This document shows positions 41,506 to 50,662 of a stretch of 64,000 nt of DNA, piece after piece. Source of the DNA: Bacteroidales bacterium (GTDB lineage: Bacteria; Bacteroidota; Bacteroidia; Bacteroidales; UBA932); the NCBI GenBank assembly GCA_015060405.1, contig SUYN01000002.1, positions 62,001 through 126,000 on the forward strand, read 5' to 3'. The notes beneath the pieces were generated by a model. It was given only the letters and a program-made list of their open reading frames with translations. It was not told the origin of the DNA and ran no database searches. Positions within the stretch are counted from its first letter, which is position 1. Every line of letters begins with the position of its first letter. The translations under genes were made by a program, and so were the position numbers.

Positions 41506-44058
41506 TTGGAAGAGAATAAGAAAAACATCGACAGAAGACTTGAGCAGAAGGTAGGGTTTGACCAGATCAGAAGGATAGTATCAGACAGGTGCTCAACAGC
41601 CTACGCCGTGGAAAGGACCGCGACAGAGACCTTCTCCACCAATCAGGCACACATACGCAAAAGATTGTTACTGACAGACGAGATGCGCCTCATCATGATG
41701 TTTGAGGACGGATTTCCGTCAGGAGGATTCATAGACTGCATTGACTTTCTCAAACCGCTCGAAAGGAGCTCGTCGGCCATTGACCTGATCTCGCTCCGCA
41801 AGCTTAAGACAATGCTGGAGACTCTCAGGAAGGTGACATCTTTCTTTGAAGAGGTAAAGGACGGGGTCTACCCCAACCTCAAGAGGATGAGCTCACACAT
41901 CCTCAACTTTCCTGAAATACAGAGGAGGATCGACGGGATTCTCGACAGATACGGAGATGTGAAGGACACAGCCTCCGACGAGCTGTATGCCATCCGCAAG
42001 TCCCTGAGGGAAAAGGAGGGCACCATTTCAAGAAGGATGACAGCCATCCTGAAGAAGGCACAGGAAGAGGGCATAGTGGACAGCGACGCCGGAGTGTCAG
42101 TCAGAGACGGCAAGATGCTCATCCCTGTGAGCGCAGCCAACAAGAAGAGACTGCCGGGATTCATATACGACGAGTCCGCCACAGGAAAGACGGCTTTCAT
42201 CGAACCGGCGGAAGTGGTGGAACTGGACAACCAGATCAAGGAACTCAAGTTCTCGGAACAGCGCGAGATAGTACGCATCCTGTTCGAATTCACCGAATTC
42301 CTGCGTCCTTACATCCCGGACCTGCTGGATGCGGCGCGCTATCTCGGAGAAATAGACTTCATAATGGCAAAGGCGCAGACAGCTCTTGACTTCATTGCAG
42401 GCATGCCTGTCATTTCGGAAGACGGACGGATGAACCTGAGGAAGGCCCGCCACCCCCTTCTGGAAAGGACGCTGAGAAAGGAAAAGAAGGAAATCGTGCC
42501 TCTGACCGCATCGCTGACCCCCGAAAAGCACATCCTTCTCATTTCCGGACCTAATGCAGGAGGAAAGTCCGTATGCCTCAAGACAGTGGGACTCCTCCAG
42601 TACATGTTCCAGTGGGGAATGCTCATCCCGACATCAGAGACATCAGAGCTCCTTGTCTTCGACAGGATAATGGTGGACATAGGAGACGACCAGTCTATAG
42701 ACAACGACCTCAGTACATACAGTTCCTTCCTTGCCAACATGAAGGAAATGCTTGCAAAGGCTGACGACAAGACCCTCATACTCATAGACGAGTTCGGCTC
42801 GGGTACGGAGCCGGCGGCAGGCGGAGCTATAGCGGAAGCGATCCTGAGCGAGCTGGACAAGAGAGGGTCCTATGGTGTCATCACCACACACTACACGAAT
42901 CTCAAGCTCTATGCTTCAGGTGCCGACACAGGAGTGATGAACGGAGCCATGATGTTCGACGTCCAGAACATAGCCCCGCTCTTCAAGCTGGAGATGGGCC
43001 TGCCCGGAAATTCCTTTGCCTTTGAACTCGCAAGGAAGATGGGTATTCCGGAAGTCATCATAAAGGACGCGGAATCCCGCGCCGGTGAGGAATTCGTGGG
43101 CATAGAGAGGAACCTGCGCAAGATAGCAAGGAACCGCAAGGCCCTGGACGAGAAGCTTGAAAGGATAAAGCACACCGACAAGACCCTGGAGAGTATCACT
43201 GACAAATATCAGAAGGAGCTCCAGCAGATAAAGCAGCTCAAGAAGACCATCCTTGACGAAGCGAAGAAGGAAGCGGAAGAGATCATCAAGGGAGCCAACA
43301 GACAGGTCGAAAGCACAATAAAGACTATAAAGGAGTCCCAGGCCGAGAAGGAGACCACACAGGAGGCCCGCAAGGAGCTTCAGGACTTCATGTCCATCCT
43401 TGCAGCCCGGAAGGAACAGGAGCGCAAGGACAAGGAGGACTACATAGAGAAGAAGATCCGCCAGCTCGATGCAAGGAAGGAGAGACAGAAACAGAGGAAG
43501 GCCAGAAAAGCAGACGACAAGGAAACCCGCGAAATGCTGGAGCAGCAGGCCGAGAAGGAGAGGATCGAGGCATTCCGCTCAGCACCGCTGAAAGTCGGAG
43601 AAAAAGTCCGCGTGAAGGACAACGGGATGGTGGGCGAAGTGACGAAGGTCTCAGCCAAGGCGGTCGTGGTCATCATCGGCAACATCAGCAGCAAGATGCC
43701 TCTGGACAAGGTCGAGCGCATAACCTCAAACGAATACAAAAGCGTGATCAAAGAGACATCAAGACCTGTCTCGGCAATCAGATACGACTCTTCTATCTCC
43801 GAAAGGAAGCTGAATTTCAGCACAGAGATGGACATAAGGGGAGAAAGGCTGAACGACGCGATTGAGAAAGTGACAAGATACATCGACGACGCCGTGATGC
43901 TCGGCATACCGAGTGTGAGGATCATCCACGGAAAAGGAACAGGAGTGCTGAGGGACGAGATACAGAAACTCGTGCGCACCATGCCGGGAGTGGCAAGCGC
44001 CAGGGACGAACACATCCAGTTCGGAGGCACAGGAGTAACGATTGTAACATTTGAATGA
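41506..44058 (+). CDS. mutS2: Endonuclease/ribosome-rescue factor MutS2
   Basis: 850 residues, starting at a TTG 11 bases after cdaA. The MutS core has Walker A SGPNAGGKSV, Walker B LILIDEFGSGTEPAAGG and the STYSSF signature. A long coiled coil (about 530-690) and a C-terminal Smr domain (DIRGERLNDAIEKVTRYIDD, VRIIHGKGTGVLRDEI) follow. MutS2 suppresses recombination, and in Gram-positives it also splits collided ribosomes through the Smr/KOW parts. Confidence 0.95.
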   Translation: MEENKKNIDRRLEQKVGFDQIRRIVSDRCSTAYAVERTATETFSTNQAHIRKRLLLTDEMRLIMMFEDGFPSGGFIDCIDFLKPLERSSSAIDLISLRKLKTMLETLRKVTSFFEEVKDGVYPNLKRMSSHILNFPEIQRRIDGILDRYGDVKDTASDELYAIRKSLREKEGTISRRMTAILKKAQEEGIVDSDAGVSVRDGKMLIPVSAANKKRLPGFIYDESATGKTAFIEPAEVVELDNQIKELKFSEQREIVRILFEFTEFLRPYIPDLLDAARYLGEIDFIMAKAQTALDFIAGMPVISEDGRMNLRKARHPLLERTLRKEKKEIVPLTASLTPEKHILLISGPNAGGKSVCLKTVGLLQYMFQWGMLIPTSETSELLVFDRIMVDIGDDQSIDNDLSTYSSFLANMKEMLAKADDKTLILIDEFGSGTEPAAGGAIAEAILSELDKRGSYGVITTHYTNLKLYASGADTGVMNGAMMFDVQNIAPLFKLEMGLPGNSFAFELARKMGIPEVIIKDAESRAGEEFVGIERNLRKIARNRKALDEKLERIKHTDKTLESITDKYQKELQQIKQLKKTILDEAKKEAEEIIKGANRQVESTIKTIKESQAEKETTQEARKELQDFMSILAARKEQERKDKEDYIEKKIRQLDARKERQKQRKARKADDKETREMLEQQAEKERIEAFRSAPLKVGEKVRVKDNGMVGEVTKVSAKAVVVIIGNISSKMPLDKVERITSNEYKSVIKETSRPVSAIRYDSSISERKLNFSTEMDIRGERLNDAIEKVTRYIDDAVMLGIPSVRIIHGKGTGVLRDEIQKLVRTMPGVASARDEHIQFGGTGVTIVTFE

Positions 44059-44059
44059 T

Positions 44060-44479
44060 ATGAGACATATAGTCCTTGTTATAATTTCGGCTGCGGCTGT
44101 ATTGAGCGGCTGCAGCGGAGCCGGGAAGACCAAGGTTCTCGAACCGGAGGAAGTTGTGGAGGCATTCTGCAATGCAGTGACAGGTGGAGAATATGAACTG
44201 GCACTCGAATTCTGCGACAGCACCATGATGTGTCAATATGTAGAGGGCATCAGGGCCACGGTCAGCGAAGCGGCACGTCGTGACAGCAGTGCCGCCGGGA
44301 TCGCGGCTGCCATCCTGAAGGAAGCTGAGATAGAGATCGGTGACATCAGGAAGGAACAGGACAGGAGACTGGTCGACTACTCGATAGTCATCAGTGATGA
44401 AATCAGGAAAGACAAGATTGCGACAATGAAGAAGGAGGAGGGAGAATGGAAGATAGAGGCAATCACAGACAGAATATAG
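44060..44479 (+). CDS. DUF4878-like small lipoprotein
   Basis: 139 residues from MRHIVLVIISAAAVLSGCSG with lipobox VLSGC; an ATG nine bases upstream is possible. The mature part has an NTF2-like pattern (EEVVEAFCNAVTGGEYELALEFCD ... KKEEGEWKIEAITD) matching DUF4878-type lipoproteins. Function is unknown. Its 3' end overlaps yraN by 34 bases. Confidence 0.72.
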   Translation: MRHIVLVIISAAAVLSGCSGAGKTKVLEPEEVVEAFCNAVTGGEYELALEFCDSTMMCQYVEGIRATVSEAARRDSSAAGIAAAILKEAEIEIGDIRKEQDRRLVDYSIVISDEIRKDKIATMKKEEGEWKIEAITDRI

Positions 44480-44835
44480 GAAGGCTGGGAGAAGACATCG
44501 CCTGCGATCTTCTCAGAGACATGGGACACACGGTCCTGGAGAGGAACTGGAGAAGCGGCCATCTTGAAATAGACATAATAACATTCGACAAGGATGGAAT
44601 ACATTTTGTGGAAGTCAAGACCCGGAGCCGGAACATCCAGGCACCACCTCAGACAAATGTAGACAAGATCAAGCAGAGACACATCACTAATGCAGCGCTA
44701 CGCTTCCTGAAGTCCCGGAACGGCATCCCCTACGGAGACTACGAATGCCATTTCGACATTGTGGCAGTGACCTTTGAAGGAGACAGGTGCATCACCGAGT
44801 GGATACCTCAGGCCTATATACCTATATATTTATAG
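44446..44835 (+). CDS. yraN: YraN/UPF0102 family nuclease-like protein
   Basis: 129 residues. The PD-(D/E)xK-like core is visible: NIGRLGEDIACDLLRDMGHTVLERNW, then HLEIDIITFDKDGIHFVEVKTRS. The E-x-D and E-V-K residues are the putative nuclease site. The family is near-universal with no settled function. The start lies inside the preceding gene, implying coupling. Confidence 0.88.
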   Translation: MEDRGNHRQNIGRLGEDIACDLLRDMGHTVLERNWRSGHLEIDIITFDKDGIHFVEVKTRSRNIQAPPQTNVDKIKQRHITNAALRFLKSRNGIPYGDYECHFDIVAVTFEGDRCITEWIPQAYIPIYL

Positions 44836-44857
44836 AAATAAAATACACCACATAAAA

Positions 44858-45955
44858 ATGGACATAAAGAATTGTTATTGTGTGATCATGGCGGGAGGAG
44901 TAGGAAAACGCTTCTGGCCCGTCAGCCGCACAGACGCTCCAAAACAGTTTCTTGATGTTGCCGACACCGGAGAGACCTTCATACGGCAGACATACAACCG
45001 TTTTCTGAAACTCATTCCGAAGGAGAACATCCTCATAGTTACAGCAAGCAGGTACAGAGACCTCGTGAAGGAGCAGATACCGGAAATCTGTGAGGAAAAT
45101 CTTCTGCTGGAGCCATACAGCAGGAACACGGCGCCATGCATAGCATACGCTACCTACGTGCTGCTAAAGAGGAATCCAGATGCACGGGTCGTAGTCTCGC
45201 CGTCCGACCATATCATAGACAACGAAGATCTATTCGTAGAGACCATAAAGAAGGCCTTTGACTATGTGGAAGCGCACGACGTGCTGATGACCCTGGGTGT
45301 GATTCCTACAAGACCTGACACCAACTACGGCTACATACAGGCCTACGGAGGAAAAGATGCCTGCAGGAACGGCGAACCCATGCCCGTCAAGACCTTCACG
45401 GAGAAACCGGACAAGGCTCTCGCACAGATACTCATAAGCACAGGAGAGTTCTTCTGGAATTCAGGCCTCTTCGTATGGAAGGCCGACACCATAAGAAAGG
45501 AAATGGAAAGATATCTCCCGGAAGTCACGGGATTCTTCACAGGCTGGGAATCGGCCATAGGCACAAAGATAGAAGAGGAATTCATAATCAGGGCATACAC
45601 TGACAGTCTCAACATTTCCATCGACTATGGAGTCATGGAAAAGACGGAAAGGGCATGGATCTACCCTGTTTCATTCGGATGGCAGGACATAGGCACCTGG
45701 GAATCCCTCTACAACTACATCTCCGACAAGGACAAGGCAGGAAACGCCGTCAGCGCCGAGAAGACGCTTATAGAAGGAACATCCAACACCCTGGTCATAT
45801 CCAAGGAAAAGAAGAAACTGATTGCAATCAAGGGTCTGGAAGACTTCATGGTGATAGACACGGAAGACGTGCTTGTGATATGTCCTAAGGACGACAGGAA
45901 ATTCAAGGACTTCATCTCCGGAATAGCTATGCCGGATTACGAGAAATACAGATAA
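44858..45955 (+). CDS. manC: Mannose-1-phosphate guanylyltransferase
   Basis: 365 residues from MDIKNCYCVIMAGGVGKRFWPVSRTD; the frame extending 28 codons upstream lies in yraN. The nucleotidyltransferase signature GGVGKRFWPVSR is followed by QFLDV, SPSDHII, TFTEKPD and FFWNSGLFVWK. It makes GDP-mannose for surface glycans. It has only the GT domain, without a fused isomerase domain. It sits 22 bases after yraN. Confidence 0.93.
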   Translation: MDIKNCYCVIMAGGVGKRFWPVSRTDAPKQFLDVADTGETFIRQTYNRFLKLIPKENILIVTASRYRDLVKEQIPEICEENLLLEPYSRNTAPCIAYATYVLLKRNPDARVVVSPSDHIIDNEDLFVETIKKAFDYVEAHDVLMTLGVIPTRPDTNYGYIQAYGGKDACRNGEPMPVKTFTEKPDKALAQILISTGEFFWNSGLFVWKADTIRKEMERYLPEVTGFFTGWESAIGTKIEEEFIIRAYTDSLNISIDYGVMEKTERAWIYPVSFGWQDIGTWESLYNYISDKDKAGNAVSAEKTLIEGTSNTLVISKEKKKLIAIKGLEDFMVIDTEDVLVICPKDDRKFKDFISGIAMPDYEKYR

Positions 45956-45966
45956 TATATAATAAT

Positions 45967-46410
45967 ATGGAAAAGAGAATACAGGCCGACCTCGTTGCGG
46001 CAATGAAAGCAAAAGAGACAGTACGTCTCGCATCACTCAGAGCCATCAAGGCAGCAATACTTCTGGCCAAGACAGCAGAAGGGGGAAATGGTGAGGTAAG
46101 TGACCAGGAAATCGTGAAGATCATCCAGAAACTTGTAAAGCAGAGAAAGGAAAGCGCCCAGCAGTACATGGATGCCGGACGTCCGGAACTTGCAGAAAAC
46201 GAGCTCGCCGAGGCTGGAGCGATGGAAGTATACCTTCCGAAACAGCTCACTGAAGCGGAACTCGAAGCCGAACTCACAAAAATCATCGCTGAGGTCGGAG
46301 CTTCGAAGCCTCAGGACATGGGCAAGGTAATGGGAGTGGCCACAAAGAAGCTCGCCGGCCTTGCAGACGGACGTGTCATATCTGCGACAGTGAAGAAGCT
46401 GCTCGCCTAG
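45967..46410 (+). CDS. GatB/YqeY domain protein
   Basis: 147 residues entirely covered by the YqeY fold: MEKRIQADLVAAMKAKETVRLASLRAIKAA, EIVKIIQKLVKQRKES and DMGKVMGVATKKLAGLADGR. This domain also forms the tRNA-binding tail of GatB. The stand-alone form is of uncertain function. It ends the cdaA operon and converges on the AraC regulator; no terminator hairpin is seen in the 3-base gap. Confidence 0.92.
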   Translation: MEKRIQADLVAAMKAKETVRLASLRAIKAAILLAKTAEGGNGEVSDQEIVKIIQKLVKQRKESAQQYMDAGRPELAENELAEAGAMEVYLPKQLTEAELEAELTKIIAEVGASKPQDMGKVMGVATKKLAGLADGRVISATVKKLLA

Positions 46411-46413
46411 CCC

Positions 46414-47238
46414 TCAGACCTTAGAGTTACGGTACTCGGTGGGTGACATGCCGTGATTTCTGCGGAACACCCTGTTAAAGTAAGTCACATTAGGGAAACC
46501 GCTCTCACGAGCCACATCGGAAATGTTCATAGAGCCTCCTGTCAGCATGGCAGAGGCTTTTTTCGTTCTCTCGAAGTTGATGTATTCCGTCAGGCTCATC
46601 CCGAAATGTTTCTTGAAGAAAAGGCAGAAATAGGTCCTGTTCATTCCGGAATATGCAGCTATCTCATCAAGTGTAATCCTGTTGAGGAGGTTGCAGTCTA
46701 TATATCTCCTGATTCTTGACATCTTTTCCGCTGCATCTGCACCGTCAAAGGCAGTCTCCATCGTTATAGGATAGATGTCCGCGGGCGTCCTGAAAAGGTC
46801 AAGGAGCTCGAGAATCTTGAGCGGCTGGTACTGGGGAGGACAGGACTTCAGATCCATCATCACCGATGACATCCTTATCCATTTCGTACCTTTCACGGAC
46901 ATGGCACTCTTCATCTCCTTAAGCCTCAGGGCTACTCCCCCGAGAGTCCTGAAAACAGACAACAGACCATTGAGCCAGGTCTCTCCGAACTGAAACACAG
47001 AGGCATTGATATTTTCATTATATTCACCACCAAGGTCGTCCATGGAGAAACTATATGACAGCCCCGGAGGAATAATGACCACATCACCGTCATTCAGTCC
47101 TGTCAGGCGGCCTTCTATAATGTAAAGGCCTGCACCAGACTTGATATAGACTATGGTCCACAACTTGTTAGTCTTTTGTGTTTCAACTGATTGAGATAGA
47201 ATCTCAATGCCTCCGAGAAGATAGGAAAACTGTTTCAT
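46414..47238 (-). CDS. AraC-family transcriptional regulator
   Basis: 274 residues. The N-terminal half is a cupin-like sensor (IYIKSGAGLYIIEGRLTGLNDGDVVIIPPGLSYSF). The C-terminal third has the double helix-turn-helix (LDEIAAYSGMNRTYFCLFFKKHFG and ISDVARESGFPNVTYFNRVFRRNHG). It is divergent from the permease-glsA-glsB unit across 284 bases that contain TATTTTCAT direct repeats, so it may control that operon. The inducer is unknown. Own -7 box TATATTTG, 18 bases upstream. Confidence 0.92.
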   Translation of the reverse strand: MKQFSYLLGGIEILSQSVETQKTNKLWTIVYIKSGAGLYIIEGRLTGLNDGDVVIIPPGLSYSFSMDDLGGEYNENINASVFQFGETWLNGLLSVFRTLGGVALRLKEMKSAMSVKGTKWIRMSSVMMDLKSCPPQYQPLKILELLDLFRTPADIYPITMETAFDGADAAEKMSRIRRYIDCNLLNRITLDEIAAYSGMNRTYFCLFFKKHFGMSLTEYINFERTKKASAMLTGGSMNISDVARESGFPNVTYFNRVFRRNHGMSPTEYRNSKV

Positions 47239-47255
47239 AGGGTTAAATCTTGGTG

Positions 47256-47263
47256 CAAATATA
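47256..47263 (-). promoter_or_regulatory. -7 box of the AraC regulator gene
   Basis: TATATTTG on the minus strand, 18 bases before the start codon. Confidence 0.6.
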
Positions 47264-47321
47264 AGATAATTATTGCAGAATATCGTATAATGTAAGGAAA
47301 ATTCGCACTTATTTCAGCCTA

Positions 47322-47358
47322 TATTTTCATGGCACCATATAGTTTACACTATTTTCAT
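47322..47358 (+). promoter_or_regulatory. Candidate AraC-type direct repeat
   Basis: TATTTTCAT occurs at 47322-47330 and 47350-47358, 28 bases apart, between the divergent AraC and permease genes. I see no TAnnTTTG box for the permease. The rest of 47359-47522 is A/T-rich without a gene. Confidence 0.3.
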
Positions 47359-47522
47359 ATAGCAGATTTTTCTCGTCACAAGTAATATCTTCAGTAGATC
47401 GACCATGGATGAAGTGGCCGTGAACAGAGTATAGCAATCAGGTTTTCATTATTCATTCCGTTCATTTCCTATAATGAAAACTTTTTATAACTTAGTCGGG
47501 TATTTTATCCAAAACTGAACCT

Positions 47523-48896
47523 ATGTCCGACAAGAACGCTAAACTTCAAAAGGTAATGCGCCCCATAGATGTATGGGGCCTTGCCCTCGGTGCGATAATC
47601 GGTTGGGGCTGTTTCGTCCTGCCAGGCACTACCTTCCTTCCTAAAGCAGGACCTGCAGGAACAGCAGCCGGCATGCTCATCGGAGCACTGCTCATAATAG
47701 TCATAGCCATCAGCTACGGTTACCTTATCAGGACCTTCCCTTTGAGTGGAGGAGAATTTGTCTACACCAAGGAAACCATAGGCAAACGGAATGCCTTCGT
47801 ATGCGGCTGGGCAATGATCCTTGCATATTGGAGCCTTATCCCGCTCAATGCCACGGCATTGGCCTTGATAAGCCGCTATCTGTTCCCTGGAATCATACAG
47901 CAGGGCTTTCTCTATGAGATAGCAGGATGGGAAGTCTACGCAGGAGAAGTGATATTGGCTTCGGCTGCCATAATCATTATGGCACTCATCAACATCAGGG
48001 GAATAAAGCAGGCCGCCTGGATGCAGACAGCAATTGCGCTCACCCTTGTCGGATGCATTCTGGTCATCACATTCCTCGTGTTCAGCGCCGCTGACTGGAG
48101 CAATCTGTCACCAGGTTTTCCTGAAGGCAGAAGATGGTGGAAGGGAGTGTTCAGCATTGTAGCAATGGCACCATGGGCCTTCATAGGTTTTGACTGCATC
48201 CCGCAAAGCGCTGAAGAGTATAACTTCAGCCACAAGAAATCCACATCGATAATGATATCTGCAATACTCGTTGCAGCCATCCTGTACATAGCCGTTTGCG
48301 CGGTGACTGCTGTCGGAGTGGAGCCTTGGCAGGACCTTCTGGCAAGACGTACCAACTGGCCGACCGGCTATGTGGTGAGAAACACCATCGGACTTGCAGG
48401 TATAGTGGTCCTGGGCATAGCAATGTTCTGCGCAGTTGTTTCCGGAATGAATGCATTCTACATATCCACATCCAGGCTGATGTACGCAATGGCCAAGGAA
48501 GGGAGCCTCCCGAAATGGTTTGAAAAGCTTTCAGACAAGTACGGAACCCCGGTCAACGCCATCATATTCGTGATGGTAATGAGCCTTTTCGCGCCATGGT
48601 TCGGAAGAGAGATACTCATCTGGATCGTAGACATGACCAGTGTCGGAGCAGCCATCGTATTTGCATACACAACAGCCTCAGCCGCAATAACAGGAAAGAG
48701 AAACGGAGACAGGAAATACACGGTATTCGGTATCCTCGGATGCATATTCTCACTGTTCTTCCTCTCTCTCCTCGTGATTCCGGGGATGCCGGGCTATCTG
48801 TCATTCCAGAGCCGTGTAGTGCTGCTTATATGGATCCTCATCGGTGTCGTGTTCTATTTCATAATACGGAAGAGCTATGTTAAAGGACAGAACTGA
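47523..48896 (+). CDS. APC-family amino-acid permease
   Basis: 457 residues with about twelve transmembrane helices. Helix 1 contains the unwound GAIIGWGCFVLPGTTFLPKAGPAG. FAFI-type helix 6 is represented by MAPWAFIGFDCIPQSAEEY, as in APC amino-acid transporters. Substrate is not defined by sequence. Its final 20 bases overlap the start of the glsA-like gene, so the permease and aminolipid genes are co-translated. That raises the possibility that it imports the amino-acid head group. Confidence 0.88.
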   Translation: MSDKNAKLQKVMRPIDVWGLALGAIIGWGCFVLPGTTFLPKAGPAGTAAGMLIGALLIIVIAISYGYLIRTFPLSGGEFVYTKETIGKRNAFVCGWAMILAYWSLIPLNATALALISRYLFPGIIQQGFLYEIAGWEVYAGEVILASAAIIIMALINIRGIKQAAWMQTAIALTLVGCILVITFLVFSAADWSNLSPGFPEGRRWWKGVFSIVAMAPWAFIGFDCIPQSAEEYNFSHKKSTSIMISAILVAAILYIAVCAVTAVGVEPWQDLLARRTNWPTGYVVRNTIGLAGIVVLGIAMFCAVVSGMNAFYISTSRLMYAMAKEGSLPKWFEKLSDKYGTPVNAIIFVMVMSLFAPWFGREILIWIVDMTSVGAAIVFAYTTASAAITGKRNGDRKYTVFGILGCIFSLFFLSLLVIPGMPGYLSFQSRVVLLIWILIGVVFYFIIRKSYVKGQN

Positions 48897-49722
48897 TTAC
48901 CTTCTTGACCTTGACGAGATACTCGGACCGAAGATGTCGGCCCGTCTGCCGGGTTTCGTCAAGTGGTTCCTGAAAAAAAGGCTTCATTTCAAGGAAATAA
49001 ACGAATTCGTGATGACAGCCGAACATTATGCAGGAGTAGGATTCTTTGACGAGGCACTGAAACATGTCGACATCACATACAGGACCCGTGGAGAAGAGAA
49101 TATCGACCTCTCAAAGAAATACATCTTTGCCTGCAACCACCCTCTGGGCGGTCCGGAAGCATTGATCATAGGATCGATATTCAAAAGACTGTACGGAGAA
49201 GGTTTCAAGGTGCCCTCCAACCAGATACTCTACAGTCTGAAGCCTCTGCAGGAGTTCTTTGTACCCGTAAATGTAATGAGCGGCAGACAGGACAGGAAGA
49301 TCACAGAACGGATTACGCGCATGTTCGAGTCAGACTCCCAGATCCTGGTTTTTCCTGCCGGACTTTGTGCAAGGACCTTCAAGGGAGTCATCACCGAAAT
49401 GCCCTGGAAGAAGATGTTCGTCACCCAGGCAAGGAAATACAGACGCGACGTGGTCCCAGTACACATTTCCGGACACAATTCCAGATGGTATTTCTTTCTC
49501 AGCTGGCTGAGCAGGACCCTGAAGCTGAAGTTCAACATCGGAATGCTCTTTCTTGTGGACGAACTCTTCAAGCAGACCGGAAATGAATTCGTCATAACCT
49601 TCGGAAAACCGATACCATACACAACATTCGACAGTTCGAAGACAGACCTGCAATGGGCTGATGAAGTGAAAAACACAGTGAAGTCCCTTTCGCTTGACAA
49701 CGGATGCACACCAAATATGTAA
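48877..49722 (+). CDS. glsA: Lyso-aminolipid O-acyltransferase, GlsA-like
   Basis: 281 residues of the PlsC/LPLAT fold. The catalytic motif is ACNHPLGGPEALIIGSIF (NHPxGGxE form rather than NHxxxxD), and the second block is ILVFPAGLCARTF. This variant is shared by OlsA/GlsA-type enzymes that acylate the hydroxyl of lyso-ornithine or lyso-glycine lipids. The next gene is the matching N-acyltransferase. In Bacteroides thetaiotaomicron such a pair makes glycine lipids. The start overlaps the permease by 20 bases. Confidence 0.8.
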   Translation: MLKDRTDYLLDLDEILGPKMSARLPGFVKWFLKKRLHFKEINEFVMTAEHYAGVGFFDEALKHVDITYRTRGEENIDLSKKYIFACNHPLGGPEALIIGSIFKRLYGEGFKVPSNQILYSLKPLQEFFVPVNVMSGRQDRKITERITRMFESDSQILVFPAGLCARTFKGVITEMPWKKMFVTQARKYRRDVVPVHISGHNSRWYFFLSWLSRTLKLKFNIGMLFLVDELFKQTGNEFVITFGKPIPYTTFDSSKTDLQWADEVKNTVKSLSLDNGCTPNM

Positions 49723-49726
49723 GATC

Positions 49727-50662
49727 ATGATTCCTCCTATAATTGACCCTATAGATGTGGCTCTTCTCAAGAAAGAGCTCAATGAAAAGACTTTTCTCCG
49801 TAACACCAACAGGGGAAACAACGAAATCTATGTAGTAAATAACGATTGCGCTCCCAATGTCCTGAGAGAGATCGGCCGTCTTCGCGAGGTGTCCTTCAGA
49901 GCCGTAGGAGGCGGAAGCGGCACGGAATGTGACCTCGACCATTTTGACCTTGAAGACAAGGCGTGTTTCCAGCTGGTCGTCTGGAATCCGGAAGCCGATG
50001 AAATCATAGGAGGCTACAGGTTCACACGCTGGTCCATGGCTTCATTCCATGAGAACGGCCAGCCGTACGTCAACACTGAACACCTCTTCGATTTCTCACA
50101 GAAGTTCATCGACGAGTATTTCCCATATTGCATAGAAATGGCACGGGCGTTCGTCCAGCCGAAATATCAGTCCGCCCAGATGGGCAGGAAGGCACTTTTC
50201 GCCCTCGACAACCTCTGGGACGGCATCGGAGGCCTGATAGCGACCGACCAGTCAGTAAAGTACCTTTCCGGCAAGGTTACCATCTACAGTTCGAGTCCGG
50301 AACTCAGCAGAAAGGCCATGGTCTACTATCTGGACAAGCATTTCGGAGACAGGGAGGGGCTGATCACATCAAAGAACCCTGAGCGCTGGACAGCGGAGCA
50401 GGCTGAAATGTTTGACGAGATGTTCACGGGAGCCAGCTACAAGGAAGACTATCAGATCCTAAACAATTATGTCAAGTCCATGGGAGACACGATCCCTCCT
50501 CTGATCCACTCATACATAGGCCTGTCCCCTACCATGAAGACATTCGGAACGACCTTCGATCCTGACTTCGGAGACTGTTACGACACGGCAATGATAATCA
50601 CGATCGCAGACATTTATCAGGAAAAACACGACAGGTACATCGCCTCCTTCCACAAGGCTTAG
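49727..50662 (+). CDS. glsB: Amino-acid N-acyltransferase (GNAT), GlsB-like
   Basis: 311 residues from MIPPIIDPIDVALLKKEL; the open frame extends 11 codons into the previous gene. The N-terminus FLRNTNRGNNEIYVV, then LREIGRLREVSFRAVGGGSG, DHFDLEDKACFQLVVW and IEMARAFVQPKYQ, match the hemolysin/OlsB-type GNAT family. These transfer a 3-hydroxyacyl chain from ACP to an amino acid. By analogy with Bacteroides GlsB the acceptor is probably glycine, though ornithine is possible. Its stop overlaps the stop of the convergent esterase. Confidence 0.82.
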   Translation: MIPPIIDPIDVALLKKELNEKTFLRNTNRGNNEIYVVNNDCAPNVLREIGRLREVSFRAVGGGSGTECDLDHFDLEDKACFQLVVWNPEADEIIGGYRFTRWSMASFHENGQPYVNTEHLFDFSQKFIDEYFPYCIEMARAFVQPKYQSAQMGRKALFALDNLWDGIGGLIATDQSVKYLSGKVTIYSSSPELSRKAMVYYLDKHFGDREGLITSKNPERWTAEQAEMFDEMFTGASYKEDYQILNNYVKSMGDTIPPLIHSYIGLSPTMKTFGTTFDPDFGDCYDTAMIITIADIYQEKHDRYIASFHKA

